A stretch of 23,015 nt of DNA from NCBI GenBank assembly GCA_945862495.1, contig CAMAYM010000037.1, positions 1-23,015 of the forward strand. The letters are read 5' to 3'. The translations under genes and the position numbers were made by a program. Below the pieces are notes generated by a model. That model saw only the letters and a list, made by a program, of their open reading frames with translations. It searched no databases and had not been told where the DNA came from. This DNA comes from Bordetella parapertussis. GTDB taxonomy: Bacteria > Pseudomonadota > Gammaproteobacteria > Burkholderiales > Burkholderiaceae_B. Shown piece after piece: positions 1-7,349 of the stretch (position 1 is the stretch's first letter; every line of letters begins with the position of its first letter).

Positions 1-1098
1 AGCGATCCGGCAAGCTTGAGTGCCGCGCTTGATTTTGTCATTGAAAAAATTAAAGCAGCTAAAAGCGTTGTCGCGTTGCCAACTTATCTTGTGGGTAATT
101 ACGGTCTGCGTAGTCAGTTAGAGGATTTCCTCAAGCAAACACAAATCTCCTTTGCGACCACACCCATGGATAAAGGGATTGTGTCAGAGTCTCATCCGCA
201 ATATCTTGGTATTTATAGTGGGGCATGGTCTAGCCCTCCTGGGCTCAACGTCGCCCTTGAGGCTGCGGATGTGCTGCTTGATATTGGTGGCGTCGTGTTT
301 GAAGACTTTAATACGACCTTCTGGACCAGCCAGGTCGGCCCACAAAAGTTACTGACACTTGGTGATAACTTCGTCAGGCTAGGACACACCATTTTTACAG
401 GTGTGGCGCTTCAGGACATGCTCACTGGGCTGACCGCGCGCTTGAGCGCCGTTCCTAAGCTTGCATTCTCAGCAACACAAGCGGTTCTGCCTATGGCGGG
501 TGCGTCCTCTGAGCCCACCGCTTCGACAAACGTCTACCCGCGTATTCAAAAGATGCTCAAGCCGGGTGATGTCTACGTGGTTGAAACGGGTTCGTGCACC
601 ATCCATTCCACGCCCATGCTGTTGCCAGAAGGTGTCAGCTTTCAGACACAGACACTGTGGGGTTCGATTGGTTGGGCAACGCCTGCTGCGATGGGCATCT
701 GTATGGCCAATAAAAAAGGTCGCACGATTCTCATCACAGGCGATGGCTCTCACCAGTTGACTGCAAATGAAATTGGCGTGATGGGTCGGTACGGCATTAA
801 GCCAATTATTTTTGTACTAAATAACGGTCTGTATGGCGTAGAGATTGTGCTCAGCGAGGTAGGACCTTCCTACGACGATCTCGCCAAGTGGAATTACGCA
901 CAGTTGCCGGCCGCCATGGGCTGTGCGTCATGGTTCAGTGCACGGGTAAGAACCGTTGCGGAGCTCGATGCAGCCATCGAACGCGCACAACAGCACGATA
1001 GCGCGTCGTACATCGAGATCATGATCGCAGCAGACGAAAGTCAGCCCCTCCCTGAAAACATTCTGCAACAGATCTATCAATCAGGCGCTGCGACTTAA
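1..1098 (+). CDS. Thiamine-diphosphate-dependent 2-keto-acid decarboxylase (pyruvate/indolepyruvate decarboxylase type), 5' end missing
   Basis: The reading frame is open from base 1, so the gene starts upstream of the window; 365 residues are visible of a family usually near 550. The visible part covers the central domain and the C-terminal cofactor-binding domain. The thiamine diphosphate/Mg motif is clear: GDGSHQLTANEIGVM, then about 20 residues later FVLNNGLYGVE, which is the spacing and wording of the pyruvate/indolepyruvate/phenylpyruvate decarboxylase branch rather than of acetolactate synthase. Family members release CO2 from a 2-keto acid to give an aldehyde, in the cytoplasm. The substrate cannot be told without the N-terminal catalytic residues. 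A patatin gene follows after 34 bases and may be cotranscribed. The TTG at 16 is only an internal codon. Confidence 0.85.
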   Translation, partial: SDPASLSAALDFVIEKIKAAKSVVALPTYLVGNYGLRSQLEDFLKQTQISFATTPMDKGIVSESHPQYLGIYSGAWSSPPGLNVALEAADVLLDIGGVVFEDFNTTFWTSQVGPQKLLTLGDNFVRLGHTIFTGVALQDMLTGLTARLSAVPKLAFSATQAVLPMAGASSEPTASTNVYPRIQKMLKPGDVYVVETGSCTIHSTPMLLPEGVSFQTQTLWGSIGWATPAAMGICMANKKGRTILITGDGSHQLTANEIGVMGRYGIKPIIFVLNNGLYGVEIVLSEVGPSYDDLAKWNYAQLPAAMGCASWFSARVRTVAELDAAIERAQQHDSASYIEIMIAADESQPLPENILQQIYQSGAAT

Positions 1099-1132
1099 GC
1101 TATTCAAAATTAAATCTCGTACAGGTGTAACA

Positions 1133-2254
1133 ATGCGCGCTTCCTCCCGCCGTCAATTTCTTCAGTCGTCCGTAATAGGCGTGGCGGCTACGGCTGCCTC
1201 AAGTGTGACCGCCGCGACAGCTAGTGCACAGGGACTCGGAGCAAGTTCCGGGCTGTCTAAGGCGACAATCGATCAAGTCAGGTCACTGCAAGCGAAAGAG
1301 CTTCAAGCAAGTGCCGCCAGTTGGAATGATGGACTCGCCCATCCAATCCCCTATAAAAATCCCCCAGGTCGCGGCAAAGACAGAGCGATTGTTTTGGGGG
1401 GTGGCTCTGAGTATATGAGTTCATTTCTGGTGGGTTATTTTCATGCGCTGCTAAACAATGGCGTCAATTTACGTTTGGCGGACATTGTTGTCGGTACCTC
1501 TGCGGGTGCTGTGTTAGGAAGTGCCTTGTTAGGACATCGACTGGATTTGTTTTCTGCCGAATTTAATTTATTAGCCAATTACCCAAAGGTGATGGCTAAG
1601 TTTGTGCCGACTAAAAATTTCCTGCCCAGCCAAGAGCGGGTCATGAAGATGGGTATTGAGGCCAAGGATGGCAATCCCGATACCATTCAGGCAATCGGTC
1701 ATGCCGCGATGGCGGCCAAATCGATCTCATCTGAAAAGTTTGAAATGAATATGAAAATATTTTTGGGAGATATGAAAGAGATTCCTCCAAAGATGTTTAT
1801 CACGACGATTGATTGTTATACCGCTGAGCGTTTAGTGATTGCGCCGGACTCTGGCGTTCCCGTTACGACCGCTTGTTCTGCAAGCGCTTCGGCACCGGGT
1901 GTGACAGGACCCACGTGGGTCAAAGACCGTGTTTGCATGGATGGCAGCATCGGCTCGACTGAAACCCACTGCGATATTGTCGCGGGCTCTAAAAGGGCTT
2001 TGGTTATAGCCTTGGCTGACACTATCGAACAGGAGAAAGAGGGGCTGCGTTTAAATCGTCTACCTAATACGATCCTACAAGAGGTCAAGGATCTCGAGGC
2101 TGGAGGCACGCGCACAAAACTGGTCGTGGTGGGAATGCTCCCCGGCAGAAAGACGTTGAGCGTGGTCGATCCCGATATCATGGCCCCAGCCATTAAGTAT
2201 GGCTATGAGAGAGGGATACAGGACTTGCCTGAAATGAAGATTTTTTGGGCTTAA
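1133..2254 (+). CDS. Tat-exported patatin-like phospholipase/acyl hydrolase
   Basis: The 373-residue protein opens with a twin-arginine signal (SRRQFLQ at residues 5-11, then an Ala/Thr-rich hydrophobic stretch to about residue 33), so it is probably folded before export. The patatin core starts near residue 85: a glycine-rich oxyanion-hole segment LGGGS (88-92), the nucleophile elbow GTSAG with Ser123, and the dyad aspartate in MDGS (Asp270). These are all the residues needed for a patatin Ser-Asp hydrolase of lipid acyl esters. The substrate is unknown. An AGGTG ribosome site sits just before the ATG. The neighbouring sulfite dehydrogenase is also a Tat substrate, but no functional link is evident. 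Confidence 0.88.
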   Translation: MRASSRRQFLQSSVIGVAATAASSVTAATASAQGLGASSGLSKATIDQVRSLQAKELQASAASWNDGLAHPIPYKNPPGRGKDRAIVLGGGSEYMSSFLVGYFHALLNNGVNLRLADIVVGTSAGAVLGSALLGHRLDLFSAEFNLLANYPKVMAKFVPTKNFLPSQERVMKMGIEAKDGNPDTIQAIGHAAMAAKSISSEKFEMNMKIFLGDMKEIPPKMFITTIDCYTAERLVIAPDSGVPVTTACSASASAPGVTGPTWVKDRVCMDGSIGSTETHCDIVAGSKRALVIALADTIEQEKEGLRLNRLPNTILQEVKDLEAGGTRTKLVVVGMLPGRKTLSVVDPDIMAPAIKYGYERGIQDLPEMKIFWA

Positions 2255-2338
2255 GCCCCTCTAAGCGTTAAAATTAATTATTAGTCGTTATTCCTAATGC
2301 TTACACGCACTATTGTGTGCACAAATAGAGAGGTCATC

Positions 2339-3577
2339 ATGACAAATCCAATCAAAATCTCACGCCGCAATTTGCTGGGCGCAACCGCCGGTTTGATGGC
2401 CGCTGCTGGGCTCAACCCAAGCTTGGCGCGCGCACAAGCGGCTGCACCAGGCGCTGCTCCTGCAGCAGCCCCCGCCGCCTCCACGGCAAAACCATTACCA
2501 AGCTATGTCAGCTGGAAACATGCTGACAGCATGATCATCCATACGCCAACGACGATTGAAACCAAACGTTCCGCAATCGGCTCGAGCATCATCACACCCT
2601 CTGATCGTTTATTTATCCGTAACAATCTACCCGCACCTTCAGCTGCAGATATCGGCGATGTCAATGCCTGGAAAATTAATGTTGAAGGCGTTGGAAAACC
2701 ACAAGCCTTCACCATCGCTGATCTCAAGCAGATGGGCTACGAAACAATGGCAACAGTGCTGCAGTGTTCAGGCAACGGTCGTGGTCTGTTTCCAGGTAAA
2801 CCCAGTGGCACAAGATGGCAGACAGGTGCAGCGGGCTGTGTCATGTGGGCAGGCATCCCTGTACGCGAACTCATTAAATCTTTAGGTGGCGTTTCCGCTG
2901 GTATGGTCTACATGACCGGCACAGGTGGCGAAAAGCTCCCTGAGGGCATTGACCCCAATGCAGTAGTTGTCGAGCGCTCCGTGCCTCTCTCAGCGATGCA
3001 AGATGCCATGCTGGCATGGGAAATGAACGGCGAACCGATGCCACTCGCGCACGGTGGTCCTTTGCGCCTGATCGTTCCTGGCTACAGCGGTGTCAACAAT
3101 ATCAAATACATCAAGCGCCTCGCTTTCACAAAAGAGCAGACGCAAGCGGCCATTCAAAAAACCGGCTATCGGATGTCGCCTGTCGGCCAAAAAGGTGACC
3201 CCAGTCAGCCCGCCGTTTGGACCATGGATGCCAAGTCGTGGGTGACCTCGCCCTCGCCAGACAGTGGTCCGATCAAAGCCGGACTCGTGCAAATCACGGG
3301 TGTGGCGATGGGCGGTTTGGAAGACGTTGCCAAGGTGGATGTATCGCTGGATGGTGGTAAGACATGGCAGGCCGCACGTTTGGTCGGTCCAGACTTAGGC
3401 AAGTACGCTTGGCGCCAGTTTGTCCTCGCAACGAATTTGAAAGCGGGTCAGTACGATGTTTCATGCCGTGTGACGACTAAGGCAGGTGTTGAGCAGGTGG
3501 CGACATCGACAGAGAATGCAGCAGGCTATTTAAATAGCGGCTGGATCGCGCACACTGTCAAAATTAATGTAGCTTAA
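2339..3577 (+). CDS. sorA: Sulfite dehydrogenase molybdopterin subunit, SorA-like
   Basis: A sulfite oxidase family protein of 412 residues. I chose the ATG at 2339 over the in-frame ATG at 2297 because AGAGAGG lies at 2327-2333, five bases upstream, and because the protein then begins with a twin-arginine signal (SRRNLLG, residues 8-14). An Ala/Pro-rich linker covers about residues 33-50. FIRNNLPAP (92-100) and LQCSGNGR (141-148) are family hallmarks; Cys143 is the expected molybdenum ligand. The C-terminal third, with VDVSLDGGKTWQ, is the Mo-cofactor dimerisation domain. The gene next door encodes a small cytochrome c, which is the SorAB arrangement of periplasmic sulfite:cytochrome c oxidoreductase. 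Substrate is inferred from the family; some related enzymes act on other compounds. Confidence 0.85.
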   Translation: MTNPIKISRRNLLGATAGLMAAAGLNPSLARAQAAAPGAAPAAAPAASTAKPLPSYVSWKHADSMIIHTPTTIETKRSAIGSSIITPSDRLFIRNNLPAPSAADIGDVNAWKINVEGVGKPQAFTIADLKQMGYETMATVLQCSGNGRGLFPGKPSGTRWQTGAAGCVMWAGIPVRELIKSLGGVSAGMVYMTGTGGEKLPEGIDPNAVVVERSVPLSAMQDAMLAWEMNGEPMPLAHGGPLRLIVPGYSGVNNIKYIKRLAFTKEQTQAAIQKTGYRMSPVGQKGDPSQPAVWTMDAKSWVTSPSPDSGPIKAGLVQITGVAMGGLEDVAKVDVSLDGGKTWQAARLVGPDLGKYAWRQFVLATNLKAGQYDVSCRVTTKAGVEQVATSTENAAGYLNSGWIAHTVKINVA

Positions 3578-3590
3578 AGTAGGTACATAC

Positions 3591-3926
3591 ATGCAAACAA
3601 AAATCTTTACTCATTTCGCTGGGGTCATCAGCGCGGTTACATTGGTCTTTGCGACAACGTTCGCGCCAGTTGCCTCGGCAAATGACGAAGAGGGAAAACT
3701 TTTGTTTTTAAAAGGTGCTGCGCCAGCGTGTGCGATCTGTCACACCCTTGAGGCAGCAGGCGCTGCGGGTGCGGTGGGCCCTTCAATGAACGAGCTCAAG
3801 CCCGATGCAGCGCGTGTCATGAATGCCCTTAAAAATGGCATCGGTCAAATGCCTGCTTACTCAAGCTTGACGCCCGAACAGATGAAAATCTTGTCTGAGT
3901 ACGTCGCAAAGGCCAGTCGCGAGTAA
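3591..3926 (+). CDS. sorB: Monohaem cytochrome c, SorB-like electron acceptor of sulfite dehydrogenase
   Basis: A 111-residue exported cytochrome. A Sec signal ends near residue 30 (PVASA). The haem site is CAICH (Cys47, Cys50, His51) and the likely sixth ligand is Met87 in GQMPAY, as in small class I cytochromes c. The mature protein is about 80 residues, the size known for SorB. It begins 13 bases after sorA with an AGTAGG ribosome site, so the two are very probably one operon and one complex that passes electrons from sulfite to the respiratory chain. The cytochrome c call is firm; the SorB name relies on the neighbour. Confidence 0.83.
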   Translation: MQTKIFTHFAGVISAVTLVFATTFAPVASANDEEGKLLFLKGAAPACAICHTLEAAGAAGAVGPSMNELKPDAARVMNALKNGIGQMPAYSSLTPEQMKILSEYVAKASRE

Positions 3927-4006
3927 AAGTTCGCGATCAATGATGGGTAGTTTAAGTTCGAAAAAATCGAAATTAAAGTCATAAAAAGTTCGATTGATAC
4001 GAACTT
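3927..4006 (+). repeat. Three direct copies and one inverted copy of AAGTTCG
   Basis: AAGTTCG occurs at 3927-3933, 3954-3960 and 3986-3992, and its complement CGAACTT at 4000-4006. The last two form a perfect 7-base stem with a 7-base loop. TTCGA-AAAAA-TCGAA at 3957-3971 forms a second small stem. The cluster fills the gap between the cytochrome gene and the small membrane protein gene. It could be a set of operator half-sites for the downstream gene or a weak terminator; there is no T-run after the stem. Function unknown. Confidence 0.5.
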
Positions 4007-4069
4007 GCTCTGCGCTCAAGATTGACTCCAACACATTTGCCGCGTGCGGCTGTCTGATGGAGTGCACAA

Positions 4070-4447
4070 ATGAAAGCGATTCTTTGGGGAGGCTTAGCCC
4101 TCCTTGCCTTGTTGTGGACCAGCGGGGCAGCTTTATTGGCCAAGGCAGTCCATTGGTCAGCAAAGCGTATGTCTGCAGAGCCCACTATGACCTTTGAGAT
4201 GGCAACCAGTACTGTTGTGATTCCTGTTTGGCTTGCCGCTTGGTTTGATCCCATGGCGTTGACCACTATTTTGGAAACAATGCAGGACATGCTCGGGAGC
4301 TTCTCCAGCGTGTTACCTACGTTGGGTATGGTGATGGCTTGGCTCATACCCGCAATCTGGATCACTTGGGCTCTGGGTATGCTGATCCTCTTAGGGCTGT
4401 TTGTTGTGGGTACGCTCACGTTAAAGCGCGTGCTTAAAACAGGTTGA
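4070..4447 (+). CDS. Small membrane protein of unknown function
   Basis: A 125-residue hydrophobic protein that I cannot assign to a named family. It has an N-terminal membrane segment (about residues 5-25), a middle section beginning with an amphipathic stretch, and a strongly hydrophobic C-terminal part (about residues 80-120) that could hold one or two further segments, then a basic tail (LKRVLKTG). A GGAG ribosome site lies about 10 bases before the ATG, which supports this frame over the overlapping antisense frame. It stands alone after the sor genes and is convergent with the amidohydrolase gene. No catalytic motif is visible. Confidence 0.6.
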   Translation: MKAILWGGLALLALLWTSGAALLAKAVHWSAKRMSAEPTMTFEMATSTVVIPVWLAAWFDPMALTTILETMQDMLGSFSSVLPTLGMVMAWLIPAIWITWALGMLILLGLFVVGTLTLKRVLKTG

Positions 4448-4457
4448 TTGAGAGGTC

Positions 4458-4477
4458 ATATTTTTTACAAAAAATAT
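4458..4477. terminator. AT-only inverted repeat between convergent genes
   Basis: ATATTTTTT (4458-4466) and AAAAAATAT (4469-4477) are perfect complements with two bases between them, placed exactly between the stop codons of the membrane protein gene (+) and the amidohydrolase gene (-). Each strand therefore ends in a run of six T. The stem has no G or C, so it would be a weak hairpin; bidirectional termination is plausible but not certain. Confidence 0.4.
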
Positions 4478-4478
4478 T

Positions 4479-5441
4479 TTAAAGATCACTCAGCTTAAAT
4501 ACGCGCAGCGCATTTTTATAAGCAATGAGTTCAATCACATCAGCGCGCAAATACGGAAGAAAATTGGTGCGGATTTCGGTGATGGCTTCGGTATAGTGCG
4601 CGTCCCAGCCGCAACACATGTCTGAACCCAACATAAAGCGATCGGGAAACGCTTCGATGACAGCTTTCCATCTGGGTCGCACGCCATCTGCGTTATAAGC
4701 GCGCCCAGGCCGATTGATGCGTGATAGACGAAAATGAAGCTCACCGTTCGAAGACAGCTCACACATAATGTTTTTCCGCTGTTTAAAGAGGTTGGCAAGA
4801 TCCTCGGGCTGTCCCAGTGGCAGGCAATGCGAAAGTATTGTGAGTGTGTTGGGGAAATCAGCGGATAGTCTCAAAATATCTTCGGTGAACTCTTCATTGT
4901 GTTGCGTGTGTATTTGTACAAAGCCATTGAACTCATTTGCGATACTGTAAAACTTTCGGATAACCGGATTATCTGTTTTGATTTTCCGACGAAAGGGCTG
5001 CGGTCCGCTGTTCTCGTTATTGGTGTGGAGCTCGCCAAATCCTTTAATCATGCCTTTAGCAAACATGTTATGGGCATCACGAAATAAATCACGAAAATAA
5101 ACATTTTCGGTTGCGACGAGTGCACCCGGACCTTGACGAATGAAAACTTCAGCAAACTCCCGCTGACCGGCTGCAGGAATATGCCTGTTACCCAAAGTAT
5201 TGGCAATATCACCTCGCAGGTCGCCCACTCCGCCTCCCCAGCGAACGTTATTGGCGTTCATTTTTTCAACAACATCTGCCGCATTGGGGCCGTTGCGTGA
5301 GTAGGTGTGGAGGTGAACGTCTGCAATCGGGACAGTCTTGGCTAGCTCCACCGATCGAGGATCAGGCGCTTGCGCGAGACAAAGAGTAGAAAATAGAAGT
5401 CCTGCGAGGAACAGCGTTGTCCTAAAGATCGATCGATTCAT
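4479..5441 (-). CDS. Exported amidohydrolase-fold (metal-dependent hydrolase) protein
   Basis: A 320-residue protein with a Sec signal peptide (hydrophobic residues 8-22, cleavage near CLAQA). The mature part looks like an amidohydrolase_2-type TIM barrel: the metal pair His43/His45 in ADVHLH, His178 in VQIHTQ, His205 in LSHCLP and Asp274 in LGSDM. These are the usual positions of metal ligands in the superfamily, so it is likely an active periplasmic hydrolase or decarboxylase. The substrate is unknown and no neighbour points to one. No strong ribosome site is visible before the ATG, but the signal peptide fixes the start well. Confidence 0.72.
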   Translation of the reverse strand: MNRSIFRTTLFLAGLLFSTLCLAQAPDPRSVELAKTVPIADVHLHTYSRNGPNAADVVEKMNANNVRWGGGVGDLRGDIANTLGNRHIPAAGQREFAEVFIRQGPGALVATENVYFRDLFRDAHNMFAKGMIKGFGELHTNNENSGPQPFRRKIKTDNPVIRKFYSIANEFNGFVQIHTQHNEEFTEDILRLSADFPNTLTILSHCLPLGQPEDLANLFKQRKNIMCELSSNGELHFRLSRINRPGRAYNADGVRPRWKAVIEAFPDRFMLGSDMCCGWDAHYTEAITEIRTNFLPYLRADVIELIAYKNALRVFKLSDL

Positions 5442-5619
5442 GAGTGACGCGTTTCATTCAACACAGTATTTTGAATATAAAAAATATTAACAGGTGGTTT
5501 CAAATCAAAATCCTCACAACTAAAAAAAATTATTTCCTATGAAAGTCGACATAAGGTTTTGTTAGCTGAGGTTGTATGAGTAAGAAATTAGACGTCAGCA
5601 AGAGCAATACAAGTCAAAA

Positions 5620-5648
5620 TTGCCTTATTGTGTCTTATGGGCTACAAT
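5620..5648 (+). promoter_or_regulatory. Likely sigma70 promoter of hipBA
   Basis: TTGCCT (5620-5625) and TACAAT (5643-5648) are separated by exactly 17 bases, matching the -35 and -10 consensus at four and five positions. Transcription would start near 5655, about 33 bases before the hipB ATG. The spacer is almost entirely the left arm of the operator described in the next entry. Confidence 0.65.
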
Positions 5649-5689
5649 TTATCTAAATAATGTATTTTTTGATGCCCAAAAGACACAAT
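5627..5689. promoter_or_regulatory. Inverted operator pair of the hipBA promoter
   Basis: ATTGTGTCTTATGGGC at 5627-5642 and GCCCAAAAGACACAAT at 5674-5689 are inverted copies that agree at 15 of 16 positions, 31 bases apart. The left copy fills the -35/-10 spacer; the right copy runs into the hipB start codon at 5688. HipB proteins repress their own operon by binding inverted sites in the promoter, often with HipA, so these are the obvious binding sites. The sequence is not the TATCC/GGATA operator of E. coli HipB. Confidence 0.75.
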
Positions 5690-5951
5690 GACAACGCTTG
5701 CAGATGTTGCAGACCTATTGCGTAGTGCTCGCCGAGACGCTGGACTGAGCCAAGAGATGCTCGCGCAGCGGGCGGGAGTCTCGCGCGCAACGGTCGCACG
5801 CATGGAGACGCTCGCCAAAGGGGACATGAGCGTTTCAGCGCTGTTGAGACTACTTGAGGCCACAGGGTTCGATCTCAGGCCTGTCAAACAGGGCTTCACA
5901 CGTACGATCGAGGATATCCTTGTTGAGCAGCGCCAGGATGATCAAAGGTGA
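5688..5951 (+). CDS. hipB: HipB-like antitoxin and autorepressor
   Basis: An 87-residue XRE-family protein. The helix-turn-helix is clear at about residues 8-42 (AGLSQEMLAQRAGVSRATVARME), followed by the remaining helices of the Cro/CI fold and a short charged C-terminal tail. It overlaps the hipA start by four bases (GTGA), so the two are translationally coupled. By family it binds and neutralises the HipA kinase and represses the operon from the inverted sites upstream. There is no Shine-Dalgarno sequence before the ATG, and the right operator arm covers that position; translation may be weak or rely on another signal. Confidence 0.85.
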   Translation: MTTLADVADLLRSARRDAGLSQEMLAQRAGVSRATVARMETLAKGDMSVSALLRLLEATGFDLRPVKQGFTRTIEDILVEQRQDDQR

Positions 5952-7291
5952 GGCTTGATGTTCGCGTGCGCGGAAAGGTTGTCGCCAAACTCTATCGGGA
6001 GCGTGACGAATATGTCCTCAGTTATTTGCCTGAAACGGATCAGAGAGAGTTCGTCAGTCTGACAATGCCAGTACGCGCAGAAGCTTGGCGTTGGCCGCGC
6101 GACCTACATCCATTTTTTCGTCAAAATTTACCCGAAGGTTATTTGCTCAGCATCATCCGCGAAGAGTTCGGGCCCTTATTAGATGGTACTGATCTCTCTT
6201 TGTTGACGGTGGTGGGAGGAATGGGAATCGGGCGCGTCACCGTCACCCCAGAAGGGGGCGAGTCTGCTGAAGACATGGAGCCGCTTCAGGTCGAATCATT
6301 ATTAAAAGCCGACAACACTGCGCAGTATTTTGCGAGTTTAGTGCGTCGGTATGCTCGTGTGTCTATCTCTGGCATGGTGCCCAAGTTTCTCGCGCCTGAG
6401 AAGGTGATGGACGAGCCTGTCCATCCATCAGGAAAGCCGACGTTACGTACCAGTCGTCACATCATCAAGGGCTCTGACGACAATACCCCTTATTTAGGTT
6501 TTAACGAGTTCTACACTATGCGCGTACTGGCGCGTTTAAATGTCGTACCGGTTGCTAAAACCCGTATGTCGGAGGATGGAGGCGTGTTGATCGTTGATCG
6601 TTTTGATGTTGATGCGCAAGGTTTGGCCACGCATGGGGTTGAAGATGCGTGTGGCTTGCTTGGACTCCCGCCACACGAAAAGTATGCGACCACGACTGAG
6701 CGCGTGTTGGGTGCGACGCGTGCGTACCTGCCAAACGCCACCACTCAAGAACAACTCGTGCAGTTCGCATGGCACATGTTGACAAACTACGTGGTGAGAA
6801 ATGCGGATTGTCATGCCAAAAATATTGCGCTTTTTTACAAGGGATTTAACGATGTTGCCTACACGCCGGTCTTCGATCTTGTGACAACACAGGCTTATCC
6901 CCGGTATGTCAATAATCCTCCCGCGCTGCCGATAGACGGACGTCAAAGTTGGATCGCGGGTAAAAATTTAGAGCGTTTCTTTAAATCCCGTTTGGGAATA
7001 TCACCTAAGCATTATGCGGAGATGGTAGAGCAGTTGTGTCAGTCAGCGGTAGAGGTAGGCAGAGAGGTCATTGAAGCGGCAAAGAATGAGCCGCGTTGGC
7101 AAACGGTTGCCAAAAATATGGTCCATGCCTGGAACGAAGGAATGGCTTCAGTGCGGAGCTCCAAATCGCACATCGCATTTAAAGGGTTAAGCGAAGCGAT
7201 TATCGAAGCAGGCTTTTCTGCTCCAGAGCAATTGAAAGATGAACGAGCGGTGATCGGCCGGTCGGAGTTGCTCGGACGAGCTCGTATTTAA
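5948..7291 (+). CDS. hipA: HipA-like serine/threonine kinase toxin
   Basis: A 447-residue protein, the usual length of HipA. The N-terminal subdomain carries FFRQNLPEG (56-64). The kinase core has HIIKG with the ATP-binding Lys174, the catalytic loop NADCHAKN (285-292, Asp287 and Asn292) and the metal-binding aspartate in FDL (Asp310). All key residues are present, so it should be active. The segment SISGMVPK (139-146) aligns with the E. coli loop that is switched off by autophosphorylation. The start is GTG at 5948, overlapping the hipB stop. HipA of E. coli phosphorylates glutamyl-tRNA synthetase and stops growth; the target here may differ. Confidence 0.86.
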   Translation: MRLDVRVRGKVVAKLYRERDEYVLSYLPETDQREFVSLTMPVRAEAWRWPRDLHPFFRQNLPEGYLLSIIREEFGPLLDGTDLSLLTVVGGMGIGRVTVTPEGGESAEDMEPLQVESLLKADNTAQYFASLVRRYARVSISGMVPKFLAPEKVMDEPVHPSGKPTLRTSRHIIKGSDDNTPYLGFNEFYTMRVLARLNVVPVAKTRMSEDGGVLIVDRFDVDAQGLATHGVEDACGLLGLPPHEKYATTTERVLGATRAYLPNATTQEQLVQFAWHMLTNYVVRNADCHAKNIALFYKGFNDVAYTPVFDLVTTQAYPRYVNNPPALPIDGRQSWIAGKNLERFFKSRLGISPKHYAEMVEQLCQSAVEVGREVIEAAKNEPRWQTVAKNMVHAWNEGMASVRSSKSHIAFKGLSEAIIEAGFSAPEQLKDERAVIGRSELLGRARI

Positions 7292-7349
7292 TTCAATATC
7301 TGAGCCTAAGACATGCGCAGTACCAACCCTCAAAAGTAAAGAGAGATTT

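Noticed and set aside
3979..4419. Open frame of 146 codons on the - strand opposite the small membrane protein
   Set aside because: The + strand frame has a ribosome site and a coherent membrane-protein pattern; the - frame has neither.
5576..5656. 26-codon frame with GAGG before its ATG, upstream of hipB
   Set aside because: It runs across the hip promoter and left operator arm, so it would end just downstream of the proposed start point; more likely chance than a leader peptide.
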